Assembly (NCBI RefSeq): GCF_019873825.1
Contig: NZ_CP068418.1
Location: forward strand, 682,001 to 746,000
DNA length: 64,000 nucleotides
Source of the DNA: Mycoplasma sp. E35C
GTDB lineage: Bacteria; Bacillota_I; Bacilli_A; Mycoplasmatales; Mycoplasmoidaceae
Reading direction: 5' to 3'
This document shows positions 58,054 through 64,000 of this stretch, in pieces. Position 1 is the first letter of the stretch. Each line of letters opens with the position of its first letter. The notes under the pieces were generated by a model. It was given only the letters and a program-made list of their open reading frames with translations, searched no databases and was not told the origin of the DNA. The position numbers were made by a program, and so were the translations under genes.

Positions 58054-60639
58054 TTATTTTAAAGAATTTAATTTATCTTTTTTTAATTTTAGTTCTTCTT
58101 GATAGTTATGTAGTTTATTAAGTTCTAGTTCGTATTTTTCTTTTGGAGCTTTGTTTTTAAAGTTCTCATTATTAACAATATTTAAACTACGTTCCACTTC
58201 TTTTTCTAATTTATTGATTTCTAATTGTAATTTATCAATAATCTTAGATTTATCATTTTCATAAACCACATAGAACTCATTATCATCAGATGCAATTAAG
58301 AATAAACCATCAAGTTTATGATTATCAATCTTGATTAAATTGATGTTTTCAACTTTTAAGTATTTAGCTAAATCATCAAAGTAAGCAACATCGTTTTTAT
58401 ATAAAACATTTAATTCTGTTTTTGGTTTTAAATCAAAACTTTGCTTAAAGTTTCTAAACTTAATAATAATACTTAATATCTTATCAAACTCTGAACTATT
58501 AGTTTGATCAGTTTTAATTAAAGCTGGTCATTGTTCTAAGATGATTGATGGTTGATTGTTATTATCATCAAATAAGTTATATAGTTGTTCTGTAATAAAT
58601 GGCACAGAAGGATGAAGCATGATTAATAAGTTCTTAAACATCTGATTAACTAGTTGATACTTAGCTTTTGATCATTTGTTTTTCTTATTAAATTCAACAT
58701 AAATGTTGGCAAAATCATCCCAAATAAAATCACTTAATTGTTTGTTAGATAATGCAAAACGGTATTCTTTTAATTTATCCTTAACACCTGCATTAACATG
58801 GTTAAATTTATTGATAATCCATTGATCTAAACTATCAAGCGGTTGGTCAGTTAAACTATTAACATCAATTAATTTTAAGTATTTCGCTAAGTTTCATAGT
58901 TTGTTTAAAAATGAAGCAGCTGCATTCATTTTTTCAGTATTATATGAAACATCTTCACCTGGAGAAGTGTTTGATGTTAAGAACAATCTTAAAGCATCAG
59001 CACCATAATCATTAATTACTTGAATTGGATCAATTCCATTGTTTAATGATTTTGACATCTTACGGTTTTGATCATCCAAGATCAAACCATGAAGTAATAA
59101 ATCATTAAATGGAATTGATTTTTTTAATAACCATGACATCATAATCATTCTTAATACTCAAAAGAATACAATATCATAAGCTGTTACTAATAATGAGTTG
59201 GGAAAATTGTTTTCAAACTCATTTTGATCAATACCATCATTAAAACAAATTAATGGTCATAATGATGATGAAAATCAAGTATCAAGCACATCTGGATCTT
59301 GGTAATAATCATTACTTGGAGCAGTTAAACTAACTTTAATATCATCAGGATTGTCTTTGTGATACCACGCAGGTATTTGATGACCTCATACTAATTGACG
59401 TGATATACATCAATCTTGGTTAGAATCCAATCAGTTATTAATCGTATCCAAGAAGCGTTTAGGATAAATCTTGATATTATCTTGATTATTAACTAATGCT
59501 TTAATTTCATGAACAAACTTAGTTGTTAAGATAAATCATTGCTTAGATAATAATGGTTGAACAATTGTGTTAGAACGATCAGAATAACCGATGTTACTAA
59601 TGATTTCTTCATACTTAACATACTTGTTTTCTTTTTGAAGTTTAGAAACAATTAATTCTCTGGCTTCATAAACATCCATCCCATTAAATTCAAGTGCTAG
59701 TTCATTTAAAGTGCCATCATAATTAATACAGTTTAGTTCTGCTAAATTGTGTTTTTTACCAAGCGCATAGTCATTATGGTCATGTCCTGGTGTGCATTTC
59801 ATCACAGCACTACCAAACTCAATGTCAATATAATCATCAACTAAGATTGGTAATAATTGATTATTAAGAGGGTTGATAACTTTCTTATTATGATATTTTA
59901 AGTATCTTTGATCGTTGGGATTAACAAACACAGCACTATCTGCATAGATCGTTTCTGGTCTTGTGGTGGCAATTTCTAAATACTCATCACTGTTTTCAAT
60001 GAAGTATTTAATGTAATGTAATTTTTGTTTGGTTTCTTTATTAATTACTTCAATGTTAGAAATTGCAGTATTAAGTTTGGTATCCCAATTAACTAAAGTG
60101 TATTTTTTAGCAATATATCCTTGGTTATATAACTTAATAAATACATCTAAAACATACTTATTAGATTGTTGAGATAAGGTAAATTTTTCTTTTTTTCAGT
60201 TTAATGCTAAACCTAATGATTTAGCTTGATTCTTAATTGTTTTAGATGAATCTTCAGCTCATTTATAAATATTATTAAAGTGTGTTTGACGATCATCTTT
60301 TTTATAATCAACACCATTAGCACGTTGAATTGATTCAAATTTAGTTTGGGTTGCAATCCCAGCATGATCAGTACCTGGAATCCATTCAACATAACCCATA
60401 TTTAGTTTTTGATAACGAACGATTAAATCTTGAATTGATAAGTTTCAAGCATGCCCAATATGTAATTTCCCTGTTAAATTAGGTGGTGGCATGATGACAC
60501 TAAACGCTTTAGTGTTGGGAACATAAAATGAAGATTTTTGATTAGCATAATCATTATCTAATCAAAAATCTACAACACCTTCACTGATATGTTTATGATC
60601 GTATTTTTGGTTTAAATCAATTTTATTTAATCGTTTCAT
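58054..60639 (-). CDS. valS: Valyl-tRNA synthetase
   Basis: 861-aa class I synthetase. It has PPPNLTGKLHIGHAWN with HIGH at 60-63, an editing domain (RPETIYADSAVFVNP and GHDHNDYALG), the WCISRQLVWGHQIPAW segment, RKMSKSLNNGIDP near residue 526, and the C-terminal tRNA-binding coiled coil LEKEVERSLNIVNNENFKNK. Many TGA(Trp) codons split it. Followed by comEC-holA and preceded by engB, as in related genomes. Confidence 0.97.
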
Positions 60640-60652
60640 AGTTATCAATTCT

Positions 60653-61213
60653 TTAAGAAATAAGATCGGTGATTTTAAGCATTAAATTGTTAAGGTTTTT
60701 TTGTTGTTTAGCACTGATTAATAAAATTCTATCTTCTGAAACTTTTAGATAATCCAAGATCTTTTTCTTGTTATTATCATAGGTTGATTTGGGATATTTA
60801 TCAATCTTGTTAAAAACAATGTAGTATTCAATACCCAAGGATGCTAGTAATCTTGTGATGTCTAGATCTTGGTCAGTAATTACACCAAGATCTAGAACTT
60901 GGAAAATCGCAGCCAAATTTTGACGATGGTTTAGATAATCTGATAAGAAGTTAGTAATCGTTTCTTTTTGAACTTTATTAACCTTAGCATAACCATATCC
61001 AGGTAAATCAACAATGCGACGGTTATTAATTTCATAAAAATTAATGGTAATTGTTCGTCCTGGAGTTTTTGAAGTATGCGCGATTTTAGATCTGGCTAAG
61101 CCATTGATAATTGTTGATTTACCAACATTTGATCGTCCAATCAAACATACTTCTTTTTTGGCATCATTAATGCAATCTGATAAACTGGCAGCGCTTTTAA
61201 TAAAGCGATTCAT
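60653..61213 (-). CDS. engB: Ribosome biogenesis GTPase EngB (YsxC/YihA)
   Basis: 186-aa small GTPase needed for 50S assembly. G1 is GRSNVGKST (residues 26-34), G2 is in TPGRTITINFYE, G3 DLPGYGYAKV, G4 FNKIDKY and G5 ISAKQ. Length is typical. It lies 5 bp after the YneF-like gene and 13 bp before valS in one operon. Confidence 0.96.
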   Translation of the reverse strand: MNRFIKSAASLSDCINDAKKEVCLIGRSNVGKSTIINGLARSKIAHTSKTPGRTITINFYEINNRRIVDLPGYGYAKVNKVQKETITNFLSDYLNHRQNLAAIFQVLDLGVITDQDLDITRLLASLGIEYYIVFNKIDKYPKSTYDNNKKKILDYLKVSEDRILLISAKQQKNLNNLMLKITDLIS

Positions 61214-61218
61214 TTTAA

Positions 61219-61443
61219 TTACTTAGCTTCCTTAGTATAAGCACGCATCATTTGTTTTACTTGTGCTTCTGAAGGTTTACGACCCATTTGTGCGTATAAA
61301 CTACGAATTTGCGCTTCGGTGATTGGTGGGTTTTTCTTGATTTGGCGTTTGAATACTTTGATCGCAATAATATAACCAATAATCGCTCCAGCAATCAAAC
61401 AAAGTGGAATACTTAATCCTAATGCTAATGCTAAATTCTCCAT
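61219..61443 (-). CDS. YneF-like (UPF0154) single-span membrane protein
   Basis: 74 aa. One N-terminal transmembrane helix (LALGLSIPLCLIAGAIIGYI) precedes the UPF0154 signature NPPITEAQIRSLYAQMGRKPSEAQVKQMMRAY. Function unknown although widely conserved in Firmicutes and mollicutes. It lies between the transketolase-like gene (3 bp away) and engB. Confidence 0.92.
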   Translation of the reverse strand: MENLALALGLSIPLCLIAGAIIGYIIAIKVFKRQIKKNPPITEAQIRSLYAQMGRKPSEAQVKQMMRAYTKEAK

Positions 61444-61446
61444 ATA

Positions 61447-63525
61447 CTACTCCTTATGACTTTCTTTATTAGTTTGATTTTGATAATCATTACTTCGTTT
61501 AAGAATATCACCTTCTTTGATTGGTTTGATATCCAATTCTTCATTTAATAAATGTTGTTCTTGAGTTGAAGTTGAATGATAAAAATCAGTTTGTGTGTCA
61601 GTTTCTTCTTGGGTATTATTGTTTAGTTGTGATCCTGACAATGCTTTAATTTTATTATTTTTATAAGCATTATTTTTTTGTGATCGTCTAGTTTTCTTAT
61701 ATTCAACCGTAAATTCAGGAATTTCATCAACTGAAACTAACTCTAATGGGTTTTTAGATAAAACACTACCCCAAGCTACTTCTTCCATTCTGCCCATGAA
61801 ATAACTTGGAAAATTATTTAACAACATTGATTTAGAGACAGCATCCATTTCATCAAAGTGTTTGGTGCTGATTACTGAAATAATTCTTGGCACAATTGAG
61901 TTTTGCATCAACTGATCTCTGAATGATAATGCCTTAATTAAATCACTTCCACCAGTTACGATATTAACAGAAGCATAACTATTATTAATTAGTTCATACC
62001 CACCTAGATTAATACGTTCAGCATTGGCGTTTACTAAGTCATTAGCATGAGGTAATACTAAGAAATTATTTGCTTTATTTTCACGATAAAAATGCGAAAT
62101 ACAGTATTTTAATTCATCGTATGTTCCTGGTTGTAATACCAATGAATCTTCAATGTTATATAAGGTGTGATAAACCAGATTTAAGAAGTTTTTAGTAAAC
62201 CCTTTAGGAGTGTTGATTAGATACAAACAAGGACTGTGTAAGATCTTATACAATAGTGATTTAATTGCAATTGTATAAATTAAATCAATGTCAGTATTAA
62301 TGATTGGTAAATGAACTTTTTGTTCAGTAATTGCAAAAGCAATAATCTGAGCTAATTCAATTCAGTTACCTAATAAAACAACACGATCATTATTTAAAGC
62401 ATCGACTTCTTGTTCTAAATAATAATCATTATCACTCGCATGTAATAAGATTGTATTTGGTTGAGTTCTTAGCATTACTGCTTTTAGTTGAGAAAAACTT
62501 AAATCATCAGCAATCTGATTAGCATCAATCTTTCAATCAACAAATGATGTTAAATGATCTGGTAGTTTAATTCCAGATTGCTTCATCATTGTGATCTGAT
62601 CATTAATCAAGCGTTTTAATTTTTGATTACGTTCTTTTTGAACAGGCAAAATATCATTCGTTGTTTGAATTAATACCTTAAATTCTTCACCGTTGTATTC
62701 AAAACGTTTGATTAAGTCATCTAATTCAGATTGATCAAGGTTTTTATTAAGTGCTTCGTGCGTTCCTGCTGTTTTATAACCATGACCAACAATCGTGTTG
62801 ATTTCAACAAAAGCGGGTTTTTTAGCATTAACTGCTTTGTTAAAAGCAACATCGATTTTATCCAGATTATTACCATTAACAACGTTAATGTATTTATAAC
62901 CAAGATCTTTAACGATCGTTGAAAAATCAGTAACTAAATAGTCACTATTAGCCCCACGATCTTCATATCTGTTATTATCATAGATAATAACAAGATTATC
63001 TAAATTTTGATTAACCGCAGTTTTTAGTGCTGCTAGTGCATAATTCGAATTTAAATCTGCAGCAGTAACAATACAATAAATCTTATTAGTTCTGGTGTTA
63101 TGCGATTCTTTTTGAGATAACTTCGCATCAATCGCCAAACCAACAGCATAAGCTAAACTATACCCAGATTTGTATTTTGAAAAATCATAAAGATTTCTAA
63201 TCTTTTTATCATATGAAAAATGGATCAGATCATCTAATTGAATATCTGGGTGCTCTAGTATGTAATAACAAGTGCGAATGATTGATCCACCAATTTGTTT
63301 GGATACTACTAGTTTGTCGTTATATTCAGCATCGATGTCTTCAATGTCCATAACTAGGTAGTTACGAAATAAAACATATAGATAACTGGCTGAGCCAAAT
63401 CCATATGCTGCTTTACCTATTGAACTATGATTGACAGTATCAAAAATTAAAAACCTAAAGTTATTAACGATTGTTGTAGCATCTTTAGGAAAAGGTTTGT
63501 TTTGATAAATCGATTTAATAACCAT
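61447..63525 (-). CDS. Transketolase-fold protein, probably catalytically degenerate
   Basis: 692 aa in one code-4 frame. The fold is recognisable: N-terminal HSSIGKAAYGF, ALAALKTAVNQNLDNLVIIYDNN, FVEINTIVGHGYKTAGTHEALN, and a C-terminal domain VNIVTGGSDLIKALSFRDQL. Cofactor and catalytic positions differ from true transketolases: GDG is replaced in the segment IVTAADLNSNY, GHPG by SSIG, GHG by IGG and the THQP loop is missing. A Glu in NWIELAQ may correspond to the TPP-activating Glu of GVREHAM. A disordered 85-residue tail (QLNNNTQEETDTQTD) is extra. It starts 9 bp after the preceding gene. Confidence 0.8.
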
Positions 63526-63534
63526 GATTAATAA

Positions 63535-64000
63535 CTATCGGAATAATCGTTTGTTTTCGGCGCTCTTCAACTTTTCTCTAAAGTTATTAGGAACTTTAAA
63601 GATATAATTTGATGGTAAATAATAAGATTTCAACAAACCAATAATTTCGGATTCGAATATCTCTTTACAGCTAGGAGCTGTGCTACGATATTGAATACGC
63701 ACTTGGTCTATTATATTGGTAATTATACTAGATTTAAAATCCTTTAATCTGTCTTTAATTACTGTGTAATTGCTAAACCATTTAATCATGTCAGGGAAGT
63801 TAGCAAAGATATAACGATATTTAGCAATCAATAACTTGATCCTGCTTTCGTCATAGTATCTTTCATTTTCAATGTAATTTATTGTTGGTTTTCAAACAAC
63901 CCTGAAGAAATCAGCATTTGCCAATAAATCATATTTTAAATATGAATCTGGAATATGAGCGTTTTTAGCAAACTTCATGTCTAGTGCTTCAAAGAAGTTT
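63535..64000 (-). CDS. 3' end of an unknown gene running past the window edge
   Basis: The last 154 codons or so of a minus-strand gene that starts beyond 64000. The frame is open from the edge with TGA as Trp (DFFRVVWKPTINYIENERYY ... RLFR). The stop is TAG at 63535. Helical, mixed charge, not recognised. It is the upstream neighbour of the transketolase-like gene, 9 bp apart, probably the same operon. Confidence 0.7.

Overview
The window is AT-rich chromosome of a mollicute of the Mycoplasma pneumoniae / M. gallisepticum cluster (Mycoplasmoides-like). Nearly every long gene contains in-frame TGA codons that must be read as tryptophan (genetic code 4). A conventional reading therefore breaks most genes into fragments; coordinates here are for the rejoined genes. 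Cell-tip and cytadherence markers place it in this cluster: a giant protein with eight EAGR boxes (HMW1/P200 type) and a P30/MGC2-like proline-rich membrane protein.

Layout. 1-5.8 kb: RarA, RsmI, a multi-pass membrane protein, an OsmC-type peroxidase, ribosomal protein L28 and an unknown cytosolic protein. 5.8-11.2 kb: one tight minus-strand operon with an ABC-2-type exporter (ATPase and permease) and three lipoproteins. 11.3-16.5 kb: rpsD-rpsL-rpsG-fusA followed by the P30-like gene, with a structured leader in front of rpsD. 16.5-17.7 kb: a long non-coding stretch unusually dense in hairpins. 17.7-22 kb: a 602-aa lipoprotein and a DUF31-type (immunoglobulin protease-like) lipoprotein. 22-25.3 kb: dnaK with a CIRCE operator, divergent from an LPG-synthase-type membrane protein. 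25.5-32.3 kb: an amino acid permease, an EIIB-like protein without the active cysteine, NAD kinase, Spx/ArsC, TrpRS and two HAD phosphatases. 32.3-43.3 kb: a membrane protein, the 2257-aa EAGR protein, an MFS transporter and LepA. 43.3-46.6 kb: non-coding DNA, then three paralogous membrane proteins with a conserved Thr/His signature. 46.6-53.6 kb: two giant paralogous lipoproteins. 53.7-61.4 kb: an ECF S component, a coiled-coil membrane protein, HolA, a short ComEC, ValRS, EngB and a YneF-like protein. 61.4-64 kb: a transketolase-fold protein that appears to have lost its cofactor and catalytic residues, and the 3' end of an unknown gene.

Much of the window serves translation (S4, S12, S7, L28, EF-G, LepA, two aminoacyl-tRNA synthetases, RsmI, EngB) and the cell surface (seven lipoproteins, adhesin-type proteins, exporters). 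The most unusual signals are the hairpin-dense non-coding block with the rpsD leader, a dispersed element with core ACGGTAAAAAT, the Thr/His membrane paralogues, the apparent transketolase pseudoenzyme and the eight-EAGR cytoskeletal protein. No tRNA, rRNA, insertion sequence, prophage or CRISPR array was seen.
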